Positions 11,325 to 21,364 of a stretch of 64,000 nucleotides of DNA are shown one piece after another. The position numbers and the translations under genes are program-made. The DNA is from Gari tellinella (Eukaryota; Mollusca; Bivalvia; Cardiida; Psammobiidae). Numbering within the stretch: position 1 is the first letter of the stretch; every line of letters begins with the position of its first letter. The stretch spans positions 39,602,189 to 39,666,188 of the forward strand of contig OV277869.1 of NCBI GenBank assembly GCA_922989275.2, written 5' to 3'. The notes under the pieces were generated by a model. It searched no databases. It was not told the origin of the DNA and saw nothing but the letters and a program-made list of their open reading frames with translations.

Positions 11325-11720
11325 TCCCATTTTCGCCCATGTGGGATAGAGATTTTCCCCATGTGGAATCACTCTATCCTCCATACCACGTGACGTCATT
11401 TATTGTTTGCCCAGATTATTCACAAGCGCCGCATGACGCCGGTAACTAACTGACGTCATTTTTAATGACGTTACTATAAACAACGGCATATTTTGGCGGA
11501 AAAAATTCACAGAAACTGCAATCATTTCGTTATTTATATCATGTTTTAATGATTTAAATGGGAGAAAAAAAATCCACCATTCATTTGTTGATGTAGGATA
11601 GGTATTTTCTCCCCCTCGGGTCAGAAACTTCACGCAGGGACTCGGCAAGCCTCGTCCCTGCATGAAGTTTCTGATTCCCGGAGGAGACAATTCCTATCCT
11701 ACATCAACACTCATGGTGGA
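11325..11720. mobile_element. Foldback element E2 with paired TGACGTCA
   Basis: The palindrome at about 11585-11705 (TGATGTAGGATAGGTATT, CAGAAACTTCACGCAGGGA) has apex CTCGGCAAGCCTCG. TGACGTCA occurs at 11391-11398 and 11451-11458, followed by CAACGGCATATTTTGGCGG, homologous to the flank of E1. It lies between the two duplicated segments. Confidence 0.65.
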
Positions 11721-11724
11721 TTCT

Positions 11725-12390
11725 TATAATCTCATTGGATTTTGTTGTAGAAAGGAAGCACTGTAACGTTATCTTACTTCAATGTCCAAAATTCTTTTAA
11801 AAAAAGACAATTAGTTAAGGAAGTGTGTCTGTATCACAAAATAACCTTTATCATTTTGTTACGAACATAGAATAATCTGACGATAATCTGCCAACACTAA
11901 CAATGCTAATTAAATAAATTCCGGTTGCTGTTTATCAATGAAATGAGATCGACATATTAGATACTGTCAAATCATATACCTTTTCTTAATGAAACTACTT
12001 TACTTAACTCTTTCCTCCCTGAAACTTTAAAATAGACAATTCCAGTTTCCATTTAAGTCTAGTCCATTTTTGACTTTTAAGGGTTGTTTTTGTCAATGTT
12101 TGGCAGTATGACAAACAGTGAAGACCCTGATCAGAGGGCTCCTTTCGGAGCCCTCTGATCTGGGTCTTCACTGTTTGCACAGGACAAGTGTACTATTTAT
12201 GTATACACTGTTTGAAAATGACGCCCATATGCGGGACTAGGGTTCAAAGGGTTAAACCTATTTACTGCCTTAACACGAATGATATGAAGGTTATTTGCAA
12301 ACAGTTTTGGATTCTGACGATACGCTGCGTTAATACCTAACTTGAGAAAGAATCCAAATGACAATTACATAACCCCTTCACTGCCTCATC
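11725..12390 (+). repeat. Segmental duplication, copy 2, occupied by K
   Basis: Repeats 10785-11190 with element K added at 12004-12255. The sequence after K (ACTGCCTTAACACGAATG, TTTGCAAACAG, CTGCGTTAATACCTAACTTG) lines up with copy 1 after its empty TTAA. Confidence 0.75.
12004..12255. mobile_element. Element K: 252-bp TTAA MITE with variant core hairpin
   Basis: Ends TTAACTCTTTCCTCCCTG and TTCAAAGGGTTAA. The near-perfect 66-bp hairpin at 12112-12177 starts CAAACAGTGAAGACCC, with GATCAGAGGGCTCC at the apex side. The paralogous site at 11061 lacks it and has one TTAA, which proves the TTAA duplication. Confidence 0.85.
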
Positions 12391-12651
12391 CTAGGAAGCA
12401 ACGAGTTTAAGCTGTCAAGTTTTATTTACTACATGTATTAGTTAAACACTACAACATATGCTTTTAAATTACAATGCTGCTTTCTAAATCTAAAGAGCGA
12501 ACTCAATTAATACACTGGCTTATGGTTTGACAGAACTATGTCCGTTAATCCTATTTTATGATTCGTGAATATAAAAATAACCAGTTTCCCTCGTGGAAGA
12601 TATTCAAATCAGCATGTATATCAACTATTCAGCACGATTTGTAATAGTATA

Positions 12652-13003
12652 TACAGTGTTCCCTCTCTACAACGGCCCTCCCTACAACGACTCCCTCCTT
12701 ACAGCGACCCTTACGGCTGTTCCCCAAAAAAGACAAAATGTTGAACACTTTAACTGCTGCAATATCGTTTGCTTCAAATTGTCGTCTGCTGTTTTTTCTC
12801 AAAATTACATTTTGATGGATTACATATAATGACAGGTGACAAACAGCTTGAATCCAGATCAGACGCCGCGTAACGCGGCGTCTGATCTGGATTCAAGCTG
12901 TTTGCAGATGTAAGCCAATTTCCCTCTCTGTAACGACTTCCTCTGAACAACGCACACAATCTTTGTCTCCCATTGGGTGTCGTTGTAGAGAGGGAGCGCT
13001 GTA
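12652..13003 (-). mobile_element. Family B copy (B6), full length, perfect core
   Basis: TACAGTGTTCCCTCTCTAC to GAGAGGGAGCGCTGTA, 352 bp. The core at 12840-12904 is a perfect 65-bp hairpin (CAAACAGCTTGAATCC, apex GCCGCGTAACGCGGC). GTCGTCTGCTG and GACAGGTGACAAACAG lie left of the core. A good reference copy. Confidence 0.9.
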
Positions 13004-13029
13004 ATAAATGTCTTTTTGAAGCAACGACA

Positions 13030-13220
13030 CGGGGAAGACGTTATTATTTTCCAATTAACGCTTTTGGTGCTAGAAAAATTATTTCAATTGGAAACAGATA
13101 GGAGTCACATTAGACCGGTGTCTGTTCAGGTTCCAAACTGTTTGCCACTTAGTTAAAATCGTTTGACATTTTAGAAAATAGTACTTTGTCTACTAACATG
13201 CATTGCGTTCTGTTTGTGCG
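13030..13220 (-). mobile_element. Degenerate family A copy (A4)
   Basis: GGGGAAGACGTTATTATTTTC, CAATTAACGC, GAAACAGATAGGAGTC, CCGGTGTCTG, TGTTTGCCACTTAG and GCATTGCG appear in family A order. It directly precedes the intact A5. Confidence 0.55.
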
Positions 13221-13227
13221 TGAGTGG

Positions 13228-13477
13228 TACAGTGGAGAATGTGTTATTCTTTCCCAATAAACGCGTTTACGCTAAAACTATTATTTACTGTGCAAACAGT
13301 TTGGAGCCAGATCAGACGCCGGGTAACCCGGCGTCTGATCAGGCTCCAAACTGTTTGCCACCAAGATAAACATGAATTATCAGAATTGTCCGAAAGTTGT
13401 TCTTTTCTTCGTTTTAGTGCTTTGCGTTTGCGTACGTTTGCGTTTAAACGGGAAAGAATAGCAGATTCTCCACTGTA
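13228..13477 (-). mobile_element. Family A, young 250-bp copy (A5)
   Basis: TACAGTGGAGAATGTGTTATTC to CAGATTCTCCACTGTA. Core 13293-13357 (GGAGCCAGATCAGACGCC, apex GGGTAACCC). GCGTTTGCGTACGTTTGCGT marks the young subfamily. TA on both sides. Confidence 0.92.
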
Positions 13478-13537
13478 ACAAGCAATGTCTTCTCCAGTGT
13501 ACTTGTAGTTAACTGCATAGCAAATGGCAATTGTAAA

Positions 13538-13640
13538 TACAGCGTTCTCTCCCTTCAACGGCCCTCCCAACAACGACTCCCTTCTTAAAACGAACCTTGC
13601 CGTTCTTCCCTAAACGAAACATTAATGTCCAATTTTGTTA
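13538..13640 (-). mobile_element. Family B end fragment (B7)
   Basis: TACAGCGTTCTCTCCCTTC, CGGCCCTCCCAACAACGAC and CCTTGCCGTTCTTCCC match the B terminus in reverse. The match fades after AATGTCCAATTTTG. Confidence 0.65.
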
Positions 13641-13935
13641 TGTACTACATTTATAAATCGCTTTGACACTTGTGTTATTTCAAGTTTGCAGAATTCAGTG
13701 CTGTAAATATCGGCAGTTAAAGGGTTAAAACAAGACGAACTATTTATGGCTATGTTTATACAAGTCCTTACCAATTAAATGATACAATAGCTTCCCAGGA
13801 AGACGGAAATTGTATTTCATAATCATTAGTTTAAATAATACAGCTCTATTAATTAGTCTGTAACAGTAATATTTTACAAAATTGTTCTAGCAATGCACAC
13901 CACGCGTATCTTATTTCCAATTACTCCAGACTTGC

Positions 13936-14125
13936 TTTACCCGTTCTCTGTCAGGGCGCCATCATCTTAAAATAATTGTCGTCTGCTTTTAGTTCTTAAA
14001 ATAACGTTTTAGGATAAATGTTCTAATAACTATCATAACGCGTTTCAAAGAGTTTGGACCCAAATAAGAATCCGCGTTACACGGCGTCTGATTCGTCCCC
14101 AAACTGTTTGCAAATAATCATTGTA
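13936..14125 (+). mobile_element. Family C copy (C4), degenerate
   Basis: TCTGTCAGGGCGCC, ATTGTCGTCTGC and a recognisable core at 14043-14107 (AAGAGTTTGGACCC ... GGCGTCTGATTCGTCCCC). The ends are worn. Confidence 0.55.
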
Positions 14126-14221
14126 CTCGATGTAATAAAGCAAAGAAGTTAATGACAGTATGACATTGTATTTGTGATAAACATGTCATTGTTTATGTCA
14201 CAACAAAGGTCATGTGCAAAT

Positions 14222-14330
14222 GACTTGGATCAAGATCAACACATAGTAACTAGGCGGCTGAACAAAACAGTTTGACACTCGTATAAATACTTTTAGAGTC
14301 AAATTTAAGTAAAAACAAATTGTCAAATTA
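14222..14330 (+). mobile_element. Degenerate C' fragment
   Basis: ATGACTTGGATCAAGATC, ACAGTTTGACACTCGTA and AGTCAAATTTAAG correspond to C' core and right body. It stops just before an intact C' copy. Confidence 0.45.
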
Positions 14331-14347
14331 ATTGCTGACGCTTTTTT

Positions 14348-14559
14348 CTAAGCGTAATAAACCCCTTCACTGCCTTACCCCGAGTACAATAGTTATTTGC
14401 AAACAGTTTGGACCCTGATGCGGCGTCTGACCAGGATCCAAACTGTTTGATACTCATTTAAATATTTCTGAAGTCAAAATACCTAAAATTTAATTTTTAG
14501 AAATAGAAGCAGACGACAATTGTTGAAAATTTATGACGTCATGGCAGTGAAGGGGTAAA
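14348..14559 (+). mobile_element. Family C' reference copy with TGACGTCA
   Basis: Ends ACCCCTTCACTGCCTTACC and CATGGCAGTGAAGGGGTAA. Core TTGCAAACAGTTTGGACCC has a shortened left arm. The right body GTCAAAATACC and AGAAGCAGACGACAATTG resembles family B. TGACGTCA at 14534-14541 abuts the right TIR, as in two other C' copies. Confidence 0.8.
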
Positions 14560-14773
14560 CCTCGTTGCGCACGAGTTAATATTCTTCAGTCGATAATTTC
14601 TGTTATTTGCTATCAAATTAAATGTTACAGAAACCACTACCCTCTCTTGTTTCAAGTCTTCCCATCGAGGTTTTGTTATATATGTTTTCTTCGTATTTAG
14701 GGGAAATTCCCCAACTCTGTGTTTATGTAATTTTGACTTGATATATTCAGTCTATATATTAGTTCTCTACAAG

Positions 14774-14940
14774 TACAGTGGGGATGTCGTTATTCTTTCC
14801 ACATTAACGCGTTTATGCTAACTCATTGTTTTTCCGTTGCAAACAGTTTGGAGCAAGATTAGACGCCGGGTAACCCGGTGTCCCATCAAACTCAAATTTG
14901 ATTGTCACTTAAAATTCAAATGAGTAGTCGGAAGTAAAAA
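14774..14940 (-). mobile_element. Family A copy (A6), right half lost
   Basis: TACAGTGGGGATGTCGTTATTC, CACATTAACGCG, core CAAACAGTTTGGAGC and GGGTAACCCGG. It fades at ATGAGTAGTCGG and abuts a B fragment. Confidence 0.65.
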
Positions 14941-14991
14941 AAACAACAACAATGCTCCCTCTCTACAATAGCACCTAATTATGTTTAGGGA

Positions 14992-15362
14992 TACAGTGAA
15001 ACCCCTCTAAACCGGAACCTCTGAATACCGGAAACCTCTCTAAACCGGACAAAAACTTTGGTCCCGTTTCCAATCCTTTTTATTTTCACCCATTACACCA
15101 TCAACACGCCTTATTACGTCTTTGTATTTATCTTACACTGAAGACAATAGTTTATACATTCTAGCAGATGATAGCCTAAAGCAAGTTGAAAGTAAAGCAG
15201 AATGCGCCTTAAGGCGCATTCTGCTTTACTTTCAACCTGCTTTAAGTGGTCAGCTATCTTTCATACAAGAAACAAGTTAAAATCCCTCTAAACCGAAAAC
15301 CCCTATAAACTGGACATTCTTGTTGTCCCCACACATGTCCGGTTTAGAGGGGTTTCACTGTA
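14992..15362. mobile_element. Element H: pogo/Tigger-like MITE with D3 inside
   Basis: TACAGTGAAACCCCTCTAAA at the left, mirrored by GGTTTAGAGGGGTTTCACTG and TA at the right. The arms also repeat AAACCGGA internally. CAGTGAAACC plus 'TCTAAACCGGA' ends are typical of pogo-like short elements (family knowledge). The interior is a family D copy. Confidence 0.75.
15092..15285 (+). mobile_element. Family D copy (D3) within H
   Basis: CACACTGAAGACAATAG-like D landmarks, CTAGCAGATGATAGC and a complete hairpin at 15177-15245 with apex GCGCCTTAAGGCGC. TGGTCAGCTATC follows. The termini have lost clear TTAA motifs. Confidence 0.7.
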
Positions 15363-15398
15363 TTGGCTTACATTTGCAAACAGCTCGAATCCAGATCA

Positions 15399-15577
15399 GG
15401 CTAAACACTGTTTGCCACTCAGATTAAAATATAATGCGAGAAATTAAAAATAATGTAATTTTCTACAGTTAAGTGTATTGCGTGTGCGTTTCGTATGCGT
15501 TCAAACGTCTTCTCCACTGACTCTTGATCAGACACTGATTTACTGGGTGTCTGATATGGATCCTAATTGTTTGCGAA
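15399..15577 (-). mobile_element. Family A right end (A7) plus core scrap
   Basis: CACTGTTTGCCACTCAGATT, AAGTGTATTGCGTGTGCG and CGTCTTCTCCACTG form the right half of an A copy. Immediately after is an eroded core (TCTTGATCAGACACTG ... GGTGTCTGATATGGATCC). Confidence 0.6.
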
Positions 15578-15695
15578 TTCCTGTGCATTCCGGATTGGCA
15601 ATGAAATCGACCACATTAGCTTCATTCTTTCCGTTCGTTGTTTGAAGTGGAACTCGTTCTCTCAACCGTTTGCCTGTCGATCGGCATTTTACATG

Positions 15696-15948
15696 TACAG
15701 TGGAGACGACGTTATTCTTTCCCAAATAACGCGTTTACGCTAAAACTATTAGTTCCATTGCAAACATTTGGAGTCAGATCAGACGCCGGGTCAACCCGGC
15801 GTCTGATCAGGCTCAAAACTGTTTGCAACTCAAGTTAAACAAATGGTCAGAATTACCAGCAAGTTGTCTTTTTCTACGTTTAAATTAATGCAATGCATTT
15901 CCATACCGTTTGCGTTTAAACAGAACAAATAATGTCCTCTCTATTGTA
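15696..15948 (-). mobile_element. Family A copy (A8), older subfamily
   Basis: TACAGTGGAGACGACGTTATTC to ATGTCCTCTCTATTGTA. Core present (GGAGTCAGATCAGACGCC, GGGTCAACCC). Diverged right body. Confidence 0.8.
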
Positions 15949-15977
15949 TTAGTAATCAGTTTGGATCGAGATCAGGT

Positions 15978-16227
15978 TACAGTGGAGAATCTGTTATTCT
16001 TTCCCGTTTAAACGCAAACGTACGCAAACGCAAAGCACTAAAACGTAGAAAAGAACAACTTTTGGTCAATTCTGATAATTCTTGTTTATCTTGGTGGCAA
16101 ACAGTCTGGAGCCTGATCAGACGCCGGGTTACCCGGCGTCTGATCTGGCTCCAAACTGTTTGCACTGCAAATAATAGTTTTAGCGTAAACGCGTTTATTG
16201 CGAAAGAATAACGGATTCTCCACTGTA
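15978..16227 (+). mobile_element. Family A, young 250-bp copy (A9)
   Basis: TACAGTGGAGAATCTG to ACGGATTCTCCACTGTA; core 16098-16162. Core-like half-arms stand on both sides (CAGTTTGGATCGAGATCAGG before; AATGGATCTG and TTTGATCAAAACTGTTTGC after). A9 therefore probably inserted in the hairpin of an old C copy. Confidence 0.9.
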
Positions 16228-16698
16228 CATGTAAGTGTGACCGGAACCAGCGTTGTACATTGTAATGGATCTGTCTTTGATCAAAACTGTTTGCAACTCA
16301 TTTTAGGTGTCTTAAATATTCTAAACAAATAGATAAATCTGAATTTGACAAACCTTTCAGACAGCAATTCAAATCAGACTTTTTTTTCTATCAAACGTTT
16401 CTGACCGAATTTTAACCTTATTTCAAATGTTCTTCAAATACACTATTAGTTACTTTTCCCATTAAACCATTTTGTTGATTTAACAAATGGGTTTTTGATA
16501 AAAGAATTTCGGAGGGTGGAATTACAAATTTATTAGTATATCAAGGATGAAAGTAAGCAACTCCATGTTCCTAATCAATGTATTTTATCAATTACCTTTG
16601 GTTAGATCTAAAACATATCACAATCACTTCAATCGATATCCTGCCGAAATAATGTCTGTTTTTTAAAATTATCGAGTGCAACATTTATTAAATTAAGA
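16228..16698. other. AT-rich spacer after A9
   Basis: Begins with the C-core half-arm noted at A9. Nothing else is recognised up to the E3 palindrome. Confidence 0.3.
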
Positions 16699-17475
16699 TT
16701 AATACATAGAGGATATTGAATGAGTGTTTTTTCAGTAATGAATTTATTGCACGAGTTGGATAAAAATGATATTTTGCGAGCCTTGGCGAGCAACATATCA
16801 TTTTTATCCAACGAGTTCAATAAATTTATTACTGAAAAAACACGAATTTGATATCCTATTTATCACATAAACACCAAATGACACGAAAATCCGAACGGTC
16901 TTACTTTCACTTTTGCCCTCGGCTCTATGGAAAACGATTCGCCATAGGTGTTATTCGGTTTTATTCACCCGCAGGTAAAAACACCCACCAAGCTAAAATA
17001 AAGAAAATCAACATCAATGTGTTGCGAAAAGACTTCTCCGATACCATATTCAAATTTTAAATCAATATTTAATTTAAAACTGTTATTACTGACTCAAATT
17101 GATCATTTGACAGTTAGAGTCAAGTTTTGTTTTCAAATAACGTCGTTATATAGCAACACGACGTCATCATCATTGTAACGTCTAAATTTGAAAAACTGTC
17201 TGAGTCGCTGTTATAACAGAGCTCTACATAGCCTAATTTGCAGCCTGAGTTTGCGGGACTGCTCGGGATAATGTTTTTAGGACACTTGGAAATGTTTTAA
17301 AACCCTAGTGGTGATCTTATTTTGTCTAGATTTTCTGAACTGATTTAAAGTCGGCGTAGTAATACAGTATTTTGGTGATTCGAAAATTAGTATAAAATAT
17401 ATGCCCAGTGGGCCATACGATTTTTACGGCCCTCTATATTTTGCACGTTTATGTGATAAATGTTGATATTATATG
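16699..17475. mobile_element. Foldback element E3
   Basis: The 16699-16867 palindrome (arms about 80 bp, GAGTGTTTTTTCAGTAATGA, TTGGATAAAAATGATAT) has apex GCGAGCCTTGGCGAGC. A unique stretch with CAACACGACGTCATCATC follows. At 17446-17475 GTTTATGTGATAAAT repeats, in inverted orientation, the outer end of the right arm (ATTTATCACATAAAC at 16858). Confidence 0.65.
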
Positions 17476-17489
17476 TTAAGAGAAGTGTG

Positions 17490-17562
17490 AAAACAGTTCG
17501 GATTCTCACAAGACGCTTACCCTATAAGCGTTACGCGGCGTTAGCTCTGGAACCAATTTGTT
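17490..17562. repeat. Core hairpin relic
   Basis: AAACAGTTCGGATTCTCAC ... GTTACGCGGCG and ACCAATTTGTTTAC resemble a C-type core with degraded arms. Confidence 0.45.
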
Positions 17563-17946
17563 TACAAATAGCAGCTCCACTTTGTACAGTTACATTTTTA
17601 TGAATATGAATCATAAGAAACATTTTGTATATTTTAGTACAAATAATGTAGTAGTCATAGCGTAACTATTCATTATTAATCTTAACAACTGAATGTGTCA
17701 ATTTCTTCATCATTCAATCCGATTTGAAATTTACTAGTTCGTACTTGAGACGGTTTTATGAGATAGTTTTGTCATTACCATCATTCATAAATCATAAATT
17801 ATTAAATAAACACATGTTTTATTAACAATTCGCTTGTTTTCACACTTTTAAAAGTCGTTGTCCCTTTATTTTAAATACGATATACGCCTTAATCTTTGCC
17901 ATAGAATCTGCTGTAACTGAAATGTGACTGTTATGCGTAATTGATA
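17563..17946. other. AT-rich spacer, nothing recognised
   Basis: No supported feature. Confidence 0.3.
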
Positions 17947-18386
17947 TACAGTGCTCCCTCTCTACAACAACAACCAATGGGGGATAAGGACGATGTGCGC
18001 TGTTCGGGGGGAGCTGTTATATGGAGGGAAAAGTAATACCCTAAGAGTATATTTGCAAACAGTTTGAACAAAAATCAAACTTGACAGTACAGCGCTCCCT
18101 CTCTACAACGACACCTAATGGGAGACACAAAGTATGTTCGTTGTTCGGAGGGAGTAACGCGGCGTCTGATCTAGATTCAAGATGTTTGTCATTGGTCATT
18201 AAGTTTTTTTCTGTCAAAATGTCCATTATGTAACTTTTAGAAAAACAGCAGACGACAGTTTTAAGCAGATGACAATGCAGTCGTGAATAGGTTGGGCATA
18301 ATTGTCCTTTTTAGGGAACAGCGGCAAGGGTCGTTGTAAGGAGGGAGTCGTTGTCGGGAGGGCAGTTGTAGAGAGGGAGCACTGTA
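17947..18386 (+). mobile_element. Two B copies fused head-to-tail (B9a/B9b)
   Basis: B9a (17947-18087) has the left TIR through CAAACAGTTTGAAC and stops. B9b starts TACAGCGCTCCCTC at 18088 and runs to GAGGGAGCACTGTA at 18386. In B9b, GTTCGGAGGGAG is joined directly to TAACGCGGCGTCTGATC, so the left hairpin arm is deleted up to the apex. The GCAGACGAC motifs of the right body are intact. Confidence 0.82.
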
Positions 18387-18571
18387 CTATTTACAGGTAT
18401 AGATGACGAGTATACTCGTAACTGGGGTTCAATGTGTTCAGAGAATTTCATGCCACGTCAATTAGTGGTCGTTTTTATACAATAATGACTTTAAACAGAA
18501 CATGTGCGGCAAAACCTTTGTAAGCCGGACACTTACAGAACTCTTATGATTGTCTCTAAACCAGTTGGTTA

Positions 18572-18822
18572 TACAGTGGAGAAAACGTTATTCTTTCCCC
18601 AATAAACGCGTTTACGCTAAATCTATTATTTCCAATGCAAACAGTTTGGAGCCAGATCAGACGCCGGGTAACCCGGCGTCTGATCAGGCTCCAAATTGTT
18701 TGCCACCAAGATTAACATGAATTATCAGAATTGTCCAAAAGTTGCACTTTTGTACGTTTTAGTGCTTTGCGTTTGCGTACCTTTGCGTTTAAACGGGAAA
18801 GAATAACGGTTTCTCCACTGTA
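18572..18822 (-). mobile_element. Family A, young copy (A10)
   Basis: TACAGTGGAGAAAACGTTATTC to ACGGTTTCTCCACTGTA; core 18638-18702; 251 bp with TA flanks. Confidence 0.9.
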
Positions 18823-19010
18823 GCATTATGCAGGTAAAATGCAGGTAAGGCAGAAAACTTTCTTTAGGAACTTTCTGCCTTACATTTATCGTGCATTAGG
18901 TAGTTATCTGTTGTGACGCGCCTTCTTTTCCAAAAGGTGTTTGTTTTGGAGAGGTATTACTGTATCCGTTATCTGGAAGTACATTCTCACAGCAAAACAG
19001 CATCTACATG

Positions 19011-19262
19011 TACATTGGAGATGACGTTTTGTTTCCCAATAAAGGCGTTTGACGTTAAATCTATTATGCCAATTGCAAACAGTTTAGAGCAAGATCAGAC
19101 GACGGGTTAATCGGAGTCTGATCTGGCTCCAAACTGTTTGCCATTCAGATTAAAATGAATAGTCAAAATTGTCAACAAGTTTTCATTTTCTAAGTTTTAT
19201 TGTGATGAGCTTGTGTTTACGTTTGCGTTTAAACGGGAACGAGTAGCGTCTTCTCCACTGTA
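19011..19262 (-). mobile_element. Family A copy (A11), older subfamily
   Basis: TACATTGGAGATGACG to GCGTCTTCTCCACTGTA. Core CAAACAGTTTAGAGC with GACGACGGGTTAATCGG, several mismatches. CCATTCAGATTAAAATGA after the core is the older-subfamily flank. Confidence 0.82.
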
Positions 19263-19737
19263 CATTCATTCAAAAAATGGCAGGAGCTCACGTGTTAAGG
19301 GGCCTTAAATTCCCATGCCGTTACTAAGACCCGCCAATCATTCTGGACGTAAAGTTCTTGGTTTGATAATTTATCCTTCCACGTGGAAGTTATTATCGTG
19401 ATCAGAAAAGCTACAGTTTGCTTAAATGAATAACATTCGTGATAAGAACGTATATAGTATGCAATTTATATGCTCTTTTATAAAGTTTCTGGTTTCATCT
19501 AGACTATAACAAGAGGTTTTTTGCAATAAAGTTTGCAAAAATTAGTTTTTCAACGATGGGAAAGTCTGCATTAATATCACGTCATGCAATTTAAAAGTTA
19601 AAGGTGTTCTGCACATGGGTAGTTTTGACCTCAAACAGACACTGCTACATGTAACTTGGTGGCTCGTCAGAACTTTAACTGTCGAAGGACTGTTCTTGCA
19701 TTGAAGATTAATACGAACACAATATAAGATGATTTTT
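19263..19737. other. Spacer, nothing recognised
   Basis: No supported feature. Confidence 0.3.
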
Positions 19738-19791
19738 TCAGTTTCAGTTTTGTTAACATATCAGCAATATACATTGCCTTTTGCCATTAGC
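19738..19791 (-). repeat. Retroelement 3'-tail sequence, copy 1
   Basis: Read on the minus strand it gives AAAAGGCAATGTATATTGC, then TGATATGTTAACAAAACTGA, matching 34488-34539. AATAAAACTGAACTGAA-type ends look like a SINE/LINE 3' tail. The assignment is inferred. Confidence 0.5.
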
Positions 19792-19862
19792 AAATATATA
19801 AGGAAATATGGCAAGTACAAAAGACATATACATTTAGTACATAAATCACAAAGCAGCAATAG

Positions 19863-20112
19863 TACAGTGGATAATCTGTTATTCTTTCCCGTTTAAACGC
19901 AAACGTACGCAAACGCAAAGCACTGAAACGTAGAAAAGAACAACTTTCGGACAATTCTGATAATTCCTGTTTATCTTGGTGGCAAACAGTTTGGAGCCTG
20001 ATCAGACGCCGGGTAACCCGGCGTCTGATCTGGCTCCAAACTGTTTGCACTGCAAATAATAGTTTTAGCGTAAACGCGTTTATTGGGAAATAGTAACAGA
20101 TTCTCCACTGTA
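19863..20112 (+). mobile_element. Family A, young 250-bp copy (A12)
   Basis: TACAGTGGATAATCTG to CAGATTCTCCACTGTA; core 19983-20047 (GGAGCCTGATCAGACGCC, apex GGGTAACCC). Confidence 0.92.
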
Positions 20113-20251
20113 TACAGGGTATGTTTACGTAGGTTCATACTCCCTTTAATATACTTAGCAGTATTCAATAAAATGTTCATATTACTACATGTAGTAGACA
20201 TTAAAGTGATGATGGTGAGTTGGGGTTTACGACACTGAAACAAAAAATAGG

Positions 20252-20503
20252 TCATATAGCGCCGATGAATAATGAGGGGTGATGAGATGAAATAATGATG
20301 ATTTCAGGAATATGATTTCGGCTAATCTTATTCGTTGCCAAGCAGCGCATGGGATCAAAACCACGAACCTGCCTTCCTCTTAGTTCTTGGCAGAGGGCAT
20401 AATCTCGGTGTAAGAAACAGAAAAGATTGCCTATGGCACTTAAGCCCCAGAACTGCAGCAAATTAGGAAGGTCTCGGGGGACACGATATGCTGTAAGTTT
20501 CAT
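20252..20503 (-). repeat. Possible SINE-like segment
   Basis: On the minus strand a box-B-like GGTTCGTGGTTTTGATCCC is followed downstream by CATCATTATTTCATCTC and TCATTATTCATCGG. The last part resembles plus-strand 55838-55896. No A box is convincing; the retroelement reading is tentative. Confidence 0.3.
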
Positions 20504-20513
20504 GTACTTGTAG

Positions 20514-20640
20514 TTAAGGTTGAGGACCCCAAATGAGATCCGACCAACTCGTGACTCTACGTTTAAAGATCAGCCATTCTCGTTAATTATCAACATGTTC
20601 CGAACGTTGCAAAAGAATAGTCCGGAACGAGTCGACTGAA
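20514..20640 (+). mobile_element. Element O1, truncated
   Basis: TTAAGGTTGAGGACCCCAAA, GATCCGACCAACTCG and CCATTCTCGTTAA match O2 and O3. The right side is replaced by an A terminus. Confidence 0.55.
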
Positions 20641-20689
20641 TTTAGCGTAAACCGTTTATTAGAAAAAGAATAACGTCTTCTCCAATGTA
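20640..20689 (+). mobile_element. Family A terminal fragment
   Basis: TTTAGCGTAAACCGTTTATT ... ACGTCTTCTCCAATGTA is the last 50 bp of family A, joined to O1. Confidence 0.7.
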
Positions 20690-20820
20690 CCGGGGTCTAT
20701 AAACTAATTGAAGAGACTATAATGTATTTAGACATATTGCAATTTAACTGTTGTGTGATTATGCAACAGTTGCCTCAATGAATATTCAACAACAATTTCA
20801 TATGCTTCCTTTTATGGACT

Positions 20821-21030
20821 TCAGGCTGAGGACCTCTAAAGACATCGGTCCTAATTTGGTTTCATACGTACAGCGAACGGTCATTCTCGTCAACTGTCAA
20901 CCTGTTTCGAACCATGAAAAAGTAAGGCTCGGGACGGACCGATAATTGTCGATAAGTGTCGATTACTTTCCGTTATAGTACCGACATAGACCGACATTGG
21001 CCCGATGTCATTAGGGGTTCTCAACCTTAA
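20821..21030. mobile_element. Element O2, ~210 bp
   Basis: Left AGGCTGAGGACCTCTAAAG plus ACATCGGTCC is mirrored at the right by GGCCCGATGTCATTAGG plus GGTTCTCAACCTTAA. The interior alternates CGATAA and CCGACAT motifs. A TTAA end is seen on the right only. Confidence 0.6.
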
Positions 21031-21364
21031 CTAAAACTATACTTTCAATTGTAGTAAAACCGGAGTTGAAAAGTTCAACGTAAAGTATTTAATGGCACCG
21101 AATCGTGTGAAGTAAGTACCAGTATCTCGTTAGAGTTTGTCACTAGGTCTAATTGAGATGCAAATTGGAATGACTGAAAGCATTGCATTATACATTAGCG
21201 ATTGCATAATTGATATTAGCTGTTCCGTTACAAAACCAGCCTTATTACATTGTAACGTTGTTCAGACCAAGCAGCGTTATCATCCCATGCTCTGTATCCG
21301 AGTTTCGTCTACACTGCCAAATAGTGTATTTGATACAGTTACATAAACTGCTTTAGATGTAAGT
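21031..21364. other. Spacer, nothing recognised
   Basis: No supported feature. Confidence 0.25.

Larger units (their letters stand above)
14951..15398 (+). mobile_element. Family B fragment (B8) interrupted by H
   Basis: Left scrap ATGCTCCCTCTCTACAATAG, then H at 14992-15362, then TTGGCTTACATTTGCAAACAG and CTCGAATCCAGATCAGG. The two pieces are consecutive parts of B allowing for a deletion, so H inserted into B. Confidence 0.65.

Noticed and set aside
10785..12390. Assembly duplication artefact
   Set aside because: The two copies differ by many substitutions and by the K insertion, so they are real diverged paralogues.
14774..15518. A single A element split by B8
   Set aside because: Both flanking A pieces contain sequence right of the core, so they overlap and must come from two copies (A6 and A7).
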